Shown: positions 1 to 4,807, numbered from the stretch's first letter. The stretch: 5,115 nucleotides of DNA from Evtepia sp. (GCA_029256465.1 JAQSXW010000076.1:1-5115), one strand, 5' to 3'. A program made the numbers and translations. Notes: a model not told the origin generated them from the sequence alone.

Positions 1-318
1 AAGGGCTTCCTATCTAGACAAGAATCCGAAATCAAACTGGGACATAATACCGCTGAACTGTACTTTGAGGAAACTGACATGGATGGCTTTCTGCAAAAAC
101 TGGCGGCATTTGAAGGTATTGAATACGTCCATCCACCGAAAGAACACAGTTGGGGGCAGCGGGTGGTACGCTTTTACGACCCAGACAGACACATCATCGA
201 GGTTGGTGAGGACATGACAATGGTGACGCGACGTTTTCTAGACAGCGGCATGAGTCTTAAGCAGGTGGCTGTGCGTATGGATGTGCCAGAGGATTCTGTC
301 CGACAATGGCTCGCCTAG
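1..318 (+). CDS. Glyoxalase/bleomycin-resistance (VOC) family protein, 5'-truncated
   Basis: The reading frame is open from the first base of the window to the TAG at 316-318, giving the last 105 residues of a protein whose start lies outside. The stretch RFYDPDRHIIEVGE (about residues 57-70 of the fragment) is the typical last strand of a vicinal-oxygen-chelate domain: the phrase 'YDPDxHxIEVGE' carries the C-terminal metal-ligand glutamate of glyoxalase I-like and dioxygenase-like proteins. After this domain comes a short helical tail with MSLKQVAVRMDVPEDSVRQWL, which looks like a helix-turn-helix or packing helix and, from memory of the family, is a common ending of clostridial VOC proteins. 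An internal ATG at 79 is not a plausible start because it would cut the fold in half. The substrate cannot be deduced. No T-tract terminator follows, so read-through towards the AraC gene is possible. Confidence 0.85.
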   Translation, partial: KGFLSRQESEIKLGHNTAELYFEETDMDGFLQKLAAFEGIEYVHPPKEHSWGQRVVRFYDPDRHIIEVGEDMTMVTRRFLDSGMSLKQVAVRMDVPEDSVRQWLA

Positions 319-334
319 AAAGGGATAAGATATA

Positions 335-348
335 ACCACTATCGTGGT
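335..348 (+). promoter_or_regulatory. Small dyad upstream of the AraC-type gene
   Basis: ACCAC at 335-339 and GTGGT at 344-348 form a 5-bp inverted repeat around TATC. It lies just after the VOC gene and 6 bases before the longer 354-382 hairpin. It could be an operator half or part of a folded leader; nothing assigns it further. Confidence 0.25.
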
Positions 349-353
349 GTTGA

Positions 354-382
354 CCTCTCTTTTTTGTGCGGGAAAAGAGAGG
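354..382 (+). promoter_or_regulatory. 10-bp perfect stem-loop in the AraC leader region
   Basis: CCTCTCTTTT (354-363) is perfectly complementary to AAAAGAGAGG (373-382) around a 9-base loop, TTGTGCGGG. No T-tract follows on either strand, so this is not a normal intrinsic terminator. It sits between the VOC stop (318) and the AraC ribosome binding site (415-421). It could be a 3' stabilising hairpin of the VOC transcript, a leader structure, or an operator for autoregulation. A TTGACC at 350-355 overlaps its left arm and resembles a -35 box, but no good -10 lies at the proper distance. Confidence 0.45.
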
Positions 383-414
383 AAATGCTTAAAGATACCT
401 GCTACCCTGCTAAT

Positions 415-421
415 AAAGGAG
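415..421 (+). promoter_or_regulatory. Shine-Dalgarno site fixing the AraC start at 432
   Basis: AAAGGAG at 415-421 ends 10 bases before ATG 432. An in-frame TTG at 423 would leave only one base of spacing and is unusable, so ATG 432 is the start. Confidence 0.8.
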
Positions 422-431
422 CTTGATACAA

Positions 432-1286
432 ATGGAGTGGATTGAACGACTCAATGGCACGATAAACTATATTGAAGAACACCTTACTGATGAGATTGAC
501 TATGAAGAGCTTGGTAAAATTGCATGCTGTTCAGCGTATCACTTTCAGCGGATGTTTGGCTATATGGCGGGCTTGCCACTCTCGGAATATATCCGACGTA
601 GAAAAATGAGTCTGGCTGCGGCAGACCTGCAAAGTGGTGAGGAAAAGATCCTCGACATTGCCCTTAAATACGGCTATGATTCCCCCACAGCATTTAATCG
701 TGCTTTTCAAAGCGTCCACGGCTTTGCGCCCTCCCAAGCGAGGGGTGAGGGCGTTACGTTGAAATCCTTTCCACCGATCAGCTTTCAAATGACCATTAAG
801 GGAGCGGTACAGATGAATTATAGGATTGAGAAAAAAGAGGCCTTTCGCATTGTGGGGTTAAGCGCCACACTGGAAGCTGAGATCGAAAAGAACTTCGAAA
901 CCGTGCCTGGATTGTGGAACAAGGCATCGGAAGATGGAACGATTCCTCGCCTTTGCGCCATGATGGATCGTTCACCCATGGGGGTGCTTGGGGTGAGTGC
1001 CTGCAATGAGGCGGCTGATCAGTGGCGGTATTTTATCGCGGTGTCCAGCACCCTGCCTTCTGATGGTTTTGAGGAATACATCGTACCTGCTGCTACTTGG
1101 GCAGTTTTTTCCGGGGAAGGTTCCGGCATTTCCATTCAGGACCTAGAGAAGCGGATCGTCACAGAGTGGCTGCCTACCTCGGGTTACGAATACGGGGCAG
1201 CTCCTGATGTGGAGGTATATCTCGATCCCAACCCTGCCAATACTCGTTATGAGGTCTGGATTCCAGTAGTGAAAAAGAATGGTTGA
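432..1286 (+). CDS. AraC-family transcriptional regulator with GyrI-like effector-binding domain
   Basis: This 284-aa protein has a fused two-part architecture. The N-terminal AraC DNA-binding domain holds two helix-turn-helix units: the first around residues 25-46 (YEELGKIACCSAYHFQRMF) and the second around 73-104 with the hallmark ILDIALKYGYDSPTAFNRAF and the ending GFAPSQAR. Residues 128-282 form a GyrI-like/AraC_E_bind domain: it opens with NYRIEKKEAFRIVGLS, has the strand-forming WRYFIAVSS and ATWAVFSG segments, and closes with YEVWIPVVKK. Such domains bind amphipathic or cationic small molecules in BmrR and Rob; Bacillus YdeE has this same order. The protein is therefore probably a cytoplasmic ligand-responsive activator; its ligand and targets are unknown. 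The start is chosen from the AAAGGAG at 415-421. The gene is followed at once by a strong terminator. The VOC gene upstream could be co-transcribed. Confidence 0.92.
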   Translation: MEWIERLNGTINYIEEHLTDEIDYEELGKIACCSAYHFQRMFGYMAGLPLSEYIRRRKMSLAAADLQSGEEKILDIALKYGYDSPTAFNRAFQSVHGFAPSQARGEGVTLKSFPPISFQMTIKGAVQMNYRIEKKEAFRIVGLSATLEAEIEKNFETVPGLWNKASEDGTIPRLCAMMDRSPMGVLGVSACNEAADQWRYFIAVSSTLPSDGFEEYIVPAATWAVFSGEGSGISIQDLEKRIVTEWLPTSGYEYGAAPDVEVYLDPNPANTRYEVWIPVVKKNG

Positions 1287-1322
1287 AAATAAGGAGAGGC
1301 TCCAGGGAGCCTCTCCTTATTT
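1287..1322. terminator. Bidirectional intrinsic terminator between convergent genes
   Basis: AAATAAGGAGAGGCTC (1287-1302) pairs perfectly with its reverse complement at 1307-1322 around the loop CAGG, a 16-bp stem. T-runs occur on both sides (TTATTTTTT on the + strand, TTATTTT on the - strand). It starts on the base after the AraC stop codon and contains the TAA stop of the minus-strand DUF3788 gene (1317-1319), so it closes both transcription units. Confidence 0.95.
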
Positions 1323-1745
1323 TTTCGGTTTTACCCTAAGGGCGATCAGTCTTTTGACATCATTCAATATTTCCTGTGAAGTTACGTCAATCATCAGCCA
1401 GCGTCCGCCGTTAAAGGGTCTAGCATTCCAATACAGGTTGCTTAGATACTCAGTGCAGGTACCAAGCATCAGTTCGGCCCCCATGGCCTGTTTACTGCCA
1501 ACCGATACCAGACAGGTGAAGTAGCCCTTATTTGGATATAGCGTGCACAGCGCCTTACTGCCCTTTTTGTATTTCACATTCCAACCTGGCGCACCGGAGC
1601 ATCGGCTGTATTCGGTGCTGGGGTTCACTTCATAGGTGGTAGATAAATACTCCAATAACTGCATCCAAAGCGAATTGTCGATATGTGCATTGATTTCTGA
1701 AAGCTCGGGCTTAAGTGTTTGGGGGAATTGCACATTCCAGTTCAT
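1317..1745 (-). CDS. DUF3788 domain-containing protein
   Basis: This 142-aa soluble protein covers the whole length of the DUF3788 family (PF12663). Recognisable family stretches, in order, are YSRCSGAPGWNVKYKKGSK (residues 45-63), LCTLYPNKGYFTCLVSVG (66-83), and GGRWLMIDV (113-121) followed by the helix ILNDVKRLIALR. No catalytic motif is evident and the family's biochemical role is unknown to me. The start at 1745 is chosen because AGGAG (complement of 1756-1760) lies 10 bases upstream and because the homologous region begins there; an in-frame ATG at 1820 would add 25 residues, overlap the upstream zinc-ribbon gene and lacks family similarity. It is the last gene of a minus-strand set, 59 bases after the zinc-ribbon gene, and its stop codon lies inside the shared terminator. 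Confidence 0.88.
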   Translation of the reverse strand: MNWNVQFPQTLKPELSEINAHIDNSLWMQLLEYLSTTYEVNPSTEYSRCSGAPGWNVKYKKGSKALCTLYPNKGYFTCLVSVGSKQAMGAELMLGTCTEYLSNLYWNARPFNGGRWLMIDVTSQEILNDVKRLIALRVKPKK

Positions 1746-1755
1746 AGATTTCACG

Positions 1756-1760
1756 CTCCT
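1756..1760 (-). promoter_or_regulatory. Shine-Dalgarno site fixing the DUF3788 start at 1745
   Basis: The minus strand reads AGGAG here, 10 bases before ATG 1745. It supports the shorter start over the ATG at 1820. Confidence 0.7.
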
Positions 1761-1804
1761 AGTACTAGACGGAGTGCAAGGGATGCATTCCACAACGCTG
1801 ACCC

Positions 1805-2071
1805 TTACGCATTCTTCCAACGCTTAAGTGTAGGGAAAAATGCACGCATCATTTCACGGGCGACGTCTTCCGTCATTTCCTGACTGCTTTGCACCATGTG
1901 GGGGACACAAATCTCAATCATTTCATCCATTGTGCCTTGAAACGTAAAATTACCATCCTTGTAGCAGTATGTGCAATAATCAGGGTTTTTGTTTCCTAGA
2001 GCTTCTGTACCATACAGCTCGTCTGTATTTCCCATGGGCATTCCGCAGCTCTGGCAATATTTCACTTCCAT
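1805..2071 (-). CDS. Putative zinc-ribbon protein (Zn_ribbon_2 family)
   Basis: This 88-aa protein matches the Zn_ribbon_2 family (PF12674) over its full length. It has two CxxC knuckles, C6-QS-C9 in KYCQSCGMPMG and C33-TY-C36 in DYCTYCYKDGNF, expected to hold one zinc ion. Between them lies the typical YGTEALGNKNPDY. A helical second half follows: TMDEMIEICVPHMV and EMTEDVAREMMRAFFPTLKRW, which is the normal ending of this family. The role of the family is not established; a small adaptor or partner protein is an inference. A GGAGG (complement of 2080-2084) stands 8 bases before the start. The gene lies 82 bases downstream of the WYL regulator and 59 bases upstream of the DUF3788 gene, all on the minus strand, so one transcript is likely, although the 82-base gap could hold an extra promoter or operator. 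Confidence 0.9.
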   Translation of the reverse strand: MEVKYCQSCGMPMGNTDELYGTEALGNKNPDYCTYCYKDGNFTFQGTMDEMIEICVPHMVQSSQEMTEDVAREMMRAFFPTLKRWKNA

Positions 2072-2095
2072 TATTGAACCCTCCAGTTTGTTAAT

Positions 2096-2112
2096 GAGGA
2101 AACGCTTTCCTC
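2096..2112 (-). promoter_or_regulatory. 7-bp perfect dyad upstream of the zinc-ribbon gene
   Basis: GAGGAAA (2096-2102) and TTTCCTC (2106-2112) form an inverted repeat around CGC, 25 bases before the zinc-ribbon start and just upstream of its Shine-Dalgarno site. There is no T-tract, so it is not a terminator. Its place suits an operator or an RNA hairpin affecting expression of the downstream pair. Confidence 0.4.
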
Positions 2113-2140
2113 TTGTGAGCTAAGAGTATCAAATGAAACA

Positions 2141-2156
2141 TGACAACTGTGTGTCA
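2141..2156 (-). promoter_or_regulatory. TGACA-N6-TGTCA dyad overlapping the WYL stop codon
   Basis: TGACA (2141-2145) and TGTCA (2152-2156) are inverted around six bases; the minus-strand stop TGA of the WYL gene is part of one arm. The spacing is typical of a binding site for a dimeric regulator, but five-base arms can occur by chance. On the minus strand TTGTCA within it could serve as a -35 box, though no convincing -10 follows. Confidence 0.25.
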
Positions 2157-3059
2157 GGTTTTGTGATGCTCATAAATTTTCTTTGCATAATCAGCAAGTT
2201 GTGCACGGAGCTCCTTAGGCTGCAAAATCTCCACTGCTGTGCCGAAGGAGAGTAGATAGCTGTAAACCCAGCCATCCAATGGAAAATCTGCCGTAGCTAA
2301 AAATGATCCGTCCTCTTGCTCATGAATCAGGCTATGGTCAAACTCATCAAAAAGGCGGAAGGCCATGGAAGGTGCAAATTTCAGTGTTAACGTTATGGTA
2401 GGGGAGGAAGGAGGGGCCTCAACATCTGGCCTTGGGGTGAGGCTTAAGTTCTCATCAAACAGCATGTCTGTCAAGTTAAGTTCCATTATTCGGCTAATTT
2501 TAAACAAACGAAAGTCTTCTGCTTTTAAGCAAAAGGCCTGCAGATACCAGCTTTTTTCCTTAAAGACCAATTTGATGGGTTGAATCTTTCGCTCGGAGTT
2601 TTCTCCAAACATGTTGCAATAGAGAATATGGAGCACTTTCTTTTGCAGAATTCCTTGCTTAAGTAGTTCATACTTCACACTGTCGGTCTGACCAAAGCCC
2701 CAGCGGGAGAAATCAATCTCAATCCAGTCGGTGTTCGTCTTTTGGAATACGGTACCCATCTTTTGCAGTAGGGCGTCCATGTCTTGACCAGTGGTTTTCA
2801 GGCTTTGGATGGCAAAAAGAATCTCGTTCTGTTCATCATCAGAAAGCAACGCTTTATCAACGGTATAGCCATCCATCAGAGAAATCCCACCGCCCTTGCC
2901 AGGCGACGTATAGACCGGGATCCCAGCTATGGAAAGAGCCTCAATATCGCGATATATCGTGCGTACTGAAACCTCCAATTGCTTTGCAAGCTCTGGCGCG
3001 GTGATGTTTTTCTTTTGCAACAGGCGATACAGAATCTGAAAAAGTCGGTCATTTTTCAT
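2154..3059 (-). CDS. YafY-type HTH/WYL transcriptional regulator
   Basis: This 301-aa protein has the full architecture of the DeoR-like YafY group. Residues 1-60 are a winged helix-turn-helix (HTH_11): MKNDRLFQILYRLLQKK, then TAPELAKQLEVSVRTIYRD as the recognition unit and GGGISLMDGY as the wing. Residues about 135-195 are the WYL domain: QPIKLVFKEKSWYLQAFC has the name-giving W170-Y171-L172, followed by FRLFKISRI with the conserved arginine. Residues 220-301 are the C-terminal WCX region. WYL domains sense ligands such as nucleotides or nucleic acids in some characterised members; the ligand here is unknown. ATG 3059 is preferred over an upstream in-frame GTG at 3074, because the minus strand has GGGGGTGA (3065-3072) five bases before it and the family normally begins MKxDRL. 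It heads the minus-strand set with the zinc-ribbon and DUF3788 genes, and diverges from the CmpB-like gene. Confidence 0.93.
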   Translation of the reverse strand: MKNDRLFQILYRLLQKKNITAPELAKQLEVSVRTIYRDIEALSIAGIPVYTSPGKGGGISLMDGYTVDKALLSDDEQNEILFAIQSLKTTGQDMDALLQKMGTVFQKTNTDWIEIDFSRWGFGQTDSVKYELLKQGILQKKVLHILYCNMFGENSERKIQPIKLVFKEKSWYLQAFCLKAEDFRLFKISRIMELNLTDMLFDENLSLTPRPDVEAPPSSPTITLTLKFAPSMAFRLFDEFDHSLIHEQEDGSFLATADFPLDGWVYSYLLSFGTAVEILQPKELRAQLADYAKKIYEHHKT

Positions 3060-3064
3060 GCAAT

Positions 3065-3072
3065 TCACCCCC
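3065..3072 (-). promoter_or_regulatory. Shine-Dalgarno site fixing the WYL regulator start at 3059
   Basis: The minus strand reads GGGGGTGA, close to the anti-SD complement, five bases before ATG 3059. The alternative GTG at 3074 lies upstream of this site and so cannot use it. Confidence 0.7.
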
Positions 3073-3126
3073 ACTTAAAAATGAAAGATATTGGTTAAGC
3101 AATAAATGTTTGCCCGTTGTGAGTTG

Positions 3127-3156
3127 TTTTCACATTTTCGGAAACACTCTTATTAT
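3127..3156 (+). promoter_or_regulatory. Possible sigma-A promoter of the CmpB-like gene
   Basis: TTTTCA (3127-3132) and TATTAT (3151-3156) are separated by 18 bases. The -10 matches consensus at five of six positions, the -35 at four. It would give a leader of about 60 bases. A GGAAAC at 3140-3145 also recalls ECF sigma -35 boxes, but no clean CGTC/CGTA is found at 16-17 bases. Confidence 0.4.
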
Positions 3157-3179
3157 GAAAAAAGTCTGGAACGGCTACA

Positions 3180-3200
3180 GGTCTACACTCCCGTGAGATC
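3180..3200 (+). promoter_or_regulatory. Leader stem-loop upstream of the CmpB-like gene
   Basis: GGTCT (3180-3184) and CAC (3186-3188) pair with GTG (3193-3195) and AGATC (3196-3200) around TCCC, with one bulged A and one G-U pair. It ends 13 bases before the ribosome binding site GAGGT (3214-3218). Only TTTC follows, so termination is doubtful. An RNA structure in the leader is the simplest reading. Confidence 0.3.
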
Positions 3201-3226
3201 TTTCAATATAAACGAGGTATTATATC

Positions 3227-3685
3227 ATGTTGCGTGAAATAAAAAAGACTGTTCTGCTGAGCTTGATCGGTGGATTGATATACTGGTGGATTGAGTTTTT
3301 TTGGAGAGGTTGGACACATTGGTCGATGCTGATTATCGCATTTGCTTTGTCGTTTCTGCTTGATCAAGTCAACGTTCATTTGAACTGGGATACACCATTA
3401 TGGTTACATGCGATTGGGGGTGGTTTGATGATTACTGTAATCGAGCTGATTGCAGGACTTGTTCTAAACGTATGGTTGAGGTTAAACGTATGGGATTACT
3501 CTCATCTACCGTGGAATCTTTGGGGGCAAATTTGCGTCCCGTATAGCGTCTTGTGGATATTTTTGGCTGGAGTCGCCATCGTTATATTTGATTCCCTACG
3601 TTGGATTCTATTCACTGAAGAAATGCCACGATATACGTTTCGGTTAAAAAAGGGAAATGATCATGCTCTGTTATCAAGACATTAA
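3227..3685 (+). CDS. CmpB-like membrane protein ('putative ABC transporter permease', PF06541)
   Basis: This 152-aa integral membrane protein matches the short form of the ABC_trans_CmpB family. Four hydrophobic segments can be placed: about residues 9-25 (VLLSLIGGLIYWWIEFF), 34-48, 61-83 (with the conserved glutamate E73 in ITVIELIAG), and 104-129. The family signature is clear at residues 87-110: NVWDYSHLPWNLWGQICVPY plus a following W. The C-terminal tail after residue 130 is polar and cytoplasmic-looking (RLKKGND). Despite the database name, there is no ATPase or binding-protein gene nearby, so transport is not supported by context and the function is unknown. GAGGT at 3214-3218 lies 8 bases before the ATG. 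It is divergent from the WYL regulator, which might control it through the 167-base intergenic region; that is inference only. Confidence 0.88.
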   Translation: MLREIKKTVLLSLIGGLIYWWIEFFWRGWTHWSMLIIAFALSFLLDQVNVHLNWDTPLWLHAIGGGLMITVIELIAGLVLNVWLRLNVWDYSHLPWNLWGQICVPYSVLWIFLAGVAIVIFDSLRWILFTEEMPRYTFRLKKGNDHALLSRH

Positions 3686-3803
3686 CGGAAAACTATATGG
3701 TATGTTGTAACATATATTGAGACAGAGGGCAATCTCTTGGGAAGTTTAGGCTGCCGTAGAATCCACTCAGAAGGTCGTTGATCGGCAAGTAAGGAGGGCG
3801 GAT

Positions 3804-4106
3804 ATGGCATCAACCGAAGAGTTAGCAATCAAAATAGAAAAAATTGATAGCAGAAGTAAAACCAACACAGAGCGACTAGACAAAATGGAAGAACGTCAGG
3901 ATCATATGGATCAATTAGTAGCATCTGTTGCGATCCTTGCTACGGAACAAAAGCAATTAAAGGAAGATGTGACAGAGATTAAAGCGGATGTCAAGGCACT
4001 TGCGCATATACCTGGTAAGCGATGGGAAGGTCTAGTGCAGACAATGATTGCGGCATTAGTTGCGGGTGTGGTTGGGTTTATGTTGGCACAGATAGGCGTT
4101 TTATGA
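3804..4106 (+). CDS. XhlA-like small phage-type protein: coiled coil plus C-terminal membrane anchor
   Basis: This 100-aa protein has two parts. Residues 5-66 are highly charged with a heptad-like spacing of hydrophobic residues (IKIEKIDSRSKTNTERLDKM, then LKEDVTEIKADVKAL), predicting a coiled coil. After the hinge PGKRWE (70-75), residues 77-100 form one hydrophobic helix, LVQTMIAALVAGVVGFMLAQ, ending in IGVL. This layout and the 'PGKRWE ... FMLAQIG' ending resemble XhlA/holin-accessory proteins of Bacillota prophages, which sit beside holin and endolysin genes and help membrane lysis. No holin, amidase or structural phage gene is in the window, so it may be a prophage remnant or a domesticated membrane protein. 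The perfect AAGGAGG (3791-3797), 6 bases before the ATG, shows that the start is well kept. It lies 118 bases after the CmpB-like gene and has its own terminator. Confidence 0.8.
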   Translation: MASTEELAIKIEKIDSRSKTNTERLDKMEERQDHMDQLVASVAILATEQKQLKEDVTEIKADVKALAHIPGKRWEGLVQTMIAALVAGVVGFMLAQIGVL

Positions 4107-4110
4107 GTTG

Positions 4111-4141
4111 ACTCCCCCTTAGCTATGAGCCTTGGGGGAGT
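4111..4141 (+). terminator. Intrinsic terminator of the XhlA-like gene
   Basis: ACTCCCCC (4111-4118) pairs with GGGGGAGT (4134-4141) around a 15-base loop that itself has a small GCT/AGC pairing; TTT follows directly. It begins four bases after the stop codon of the XhlA-like gene. Confidence 0.9.
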
Positions 4142-4170
4142 TTTCCGTTTATAGAAATACTAAATATGCA

Positions 4171-4202
4171 AACAAAAAAGCTTGTTAAAACTGATTACAG
4201 TT
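4171..4202 (+). other. Two small tandem stem-loops before a terminator
   Basis: AACAA (4171-4175) pairs with TTGTT (4182-4186), and AACTG (4189-4193) with CAGTT (4198-4202). They directly precede the terminator hairpin at 4204-4241 but follow no gene. No good promoter was found upstream, so a small RNA is only a possibility and the AT-rich stems could be chance. Confidence 0.2.
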
Positions 4203-4203
4203 G

Positions 4204-4241
4204 AAAAAGCCCATAACCAATTTTGAGGTTACAGGCTTTTT
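4204..4241. terminator. Bidirectional intrinsic terminator
   Basis: AAAAAGCC (4204-4211) pairs with GGCTTTTT (4234-4241); after a CA/CA internal loop TAACC (4214-4218) pairs with GGTTA (4227-4231) around AATTTTGA. The outer A/T arms give a T-tract on either strand. On the + strand there is no gene just before it. On the - strand it lies 100 bases beyond the stop of the 45-aa membrane protein gene and is its likely terminator. Confidence 0.8.
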
Positions 4242-4340
4242 TATATGCTAGACAAAGAAAAAGATTTCATCGTAAATTCAGAAGTGCTAGTTAAGCTAAC
4301 GATGATTTTAACGAATGTTCTCTTTGCATCATTCAATTTC

Positions 4341-4478
4341 TTAATCAATCACCATAAAAAGGGTAGCAAGTGCAAATACAAACGCAATGAAAGCAATGCC
4401 AAAAGTGACCCACACACGGACTTGCCCATACTTAAGCCAACCGGTTGCATGTTTGGAACCAAAGGATATGGTGCGCAT
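4341..4478 (-). CDS. Small single-pass membrane protein, 45 aa
   Basis: I do not recognise a family. The minus strand has ATG at 4478 and TAA at 4343-4341, encoding 45 residues. The first 21 are polar and basic (MRTISFGSKHATGWLKYGQV with R21 next), and residues 22-44 form one continuous hydrophobic helix (VWVTFGIAFIAFVFALATLF, then MVI) ending in a single aspartate. By the positive-inside rule the N-terminus should be in the cytoplasm. Reality is supported by a clear Shine-Dalgarno site, AAAGGGGG (complement of 4486-4493), 7 bases before the start, a well-spaced promoter (4503-4530) and a terminator (4204-4241). The 100-base stretch between stop and terminator holds only weak dyads. A membrane-active peptide, toxin-like protein or subunit of a larger complex cannot be told apart from sequence. 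An overlapping plus-strand frame has no ribosome binding site. Confidence 0.72.
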   Translation of the reverse strand: MRTISFGSKHATGWLKYGQVRVWVTFGIAFIAFVFALATLFMVID

Positions 4479-4502
4479 ATTAAAGCCCCCTTTATATATT
4501 TT

Positions 4503-4530
4503 GTTATATCTTATCATATCACAATATCAA
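4503..4530 (-). promoter_or_regulatory. Sigma-A-like promoter of the 45-aa membrane protein gene
   Basis: On the minus strand TTGATA (4530-4525) and TATAAC (4508-4503) are 16 bases apart, each matching consensus at five of six positions. The start site would fall only a few bases upstream of the Shine-Dalgarno site, giving a short leader. The surrounding DNA is very AT-rich, so alternative -10 boxes exist. Confidence 0.5.
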
Positions 4531-4626
4531 CAAAAATAAACAAGAACTCAAAAATATTTTTGTTAATTTTACTGTGCACATGTTAGCCAAATCGTGAAAA
4601 TAAGGTAGGACTTGTTTAATTTAAAA

Positions 4627-4668
4627 AAGTCTCCCCCCTGGCAATCATTGGCGCAATGGGGGAGGCTT
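4627..4668 (-). terminator. Intrinsic terminator of the 43-aa hydrophilic protein gene
   Basis: AAGTCTCCCCC (4627-4637) pairs with GGGGGAGGCTT (4658-4668), 11 base pairs with one G-U. On the minus strand it is followed by a T-tract of six (complement of 4623-4628). It starts 7 bases beyond the stop codon at 4676-4678. Confidence 0.88.
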
Positions 4669-4675
4669 CATTATA

Positions 4676-4807
4676 TTACTTTTTCCAGTTCTTATCTCTT
4701 CTGTCTTGATCATTTGGGTTCTTTTTATTTTGCTTATCTTTAGAATCGTCCATAGTTTCAGGGCTGATAGCGCCCCGACCTCTGTTTGGTTCGTTTGCAG
4801 AAAACAT
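4676..4807 (-). CDS. Small hydrophilic, highly charged protein, 43 aa
   Basis: I do not recognise a named family. The minus strand encodes 43 residues from ATG 4807 to TAA 4678-4676. The protein is rich in K, D, N, R and Q with almost no hydrophobic residues: MFSANEPNRGRGAISPETMD, then a charged half ending DRRDKNWKK. It is probably disordered and cytoplasmic; it might bind nucleic acid or be a small spore or stress protein, but nothing proves this. The Shine-Dalgarno AAAAGGAG (complement of 4817-4824) is 9 bases before ATG 4807. An in-frame ATG at 4855 would add 16 residues, MKAGKNITSNQKENKT, but the ribosome site lies inside that extension and none precedes it. A consensus-like promoter, a leader of about 100 bases and a strong terminator make it a complete monocistronic unit. 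Confidence 0.75.
   Translation of the reverse strand: MFSANEPNRGRGAISPETMDDSKDKQNKKNPNDQDRRDKNWKK

Noticed and set aside
423..431. TTG start for the AraC regulator, three codons longer
   Set aside because: It leaves one base between AAAGGAG and the start codon; ATG 432 has proper spacing.
1279..1524. Plus-strand open frame through the terminator
   Set aside because: It is a shadow: antisense to the DUF3788 gene and starting inside the last codons of the AraC gene.
1746..1820. Upstream ATG at 1820 for the DUF3788 protein
   Set aside because: The 25 added residues overlap the zinc-ribbon gene, do not look like the family, and the ribosome site at 1756-1760 serves ATG 1745.
3060..3074. GTG start at 3074 for the WYL regulator
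   Set aside because: The ribosome site lies downstream of it, and the family begins at the MKNDRL methionine.
3140..3170. ECF-sigma promoter (GGAAAC with a downstream GTC)
   Set aside because: The distance and the -10 element do not fit known GGAAC-N16-CGTC patterns; the sigma-A-like boxes are simpler.
4245..4586. Plus-strand open frame of 113 codons
   Set aside because: The ATG follows a terminator T-tract with no Shine-Dalgarno, and it is antisense to the better supported 45-aa membrane gene. The product has no family likeness.
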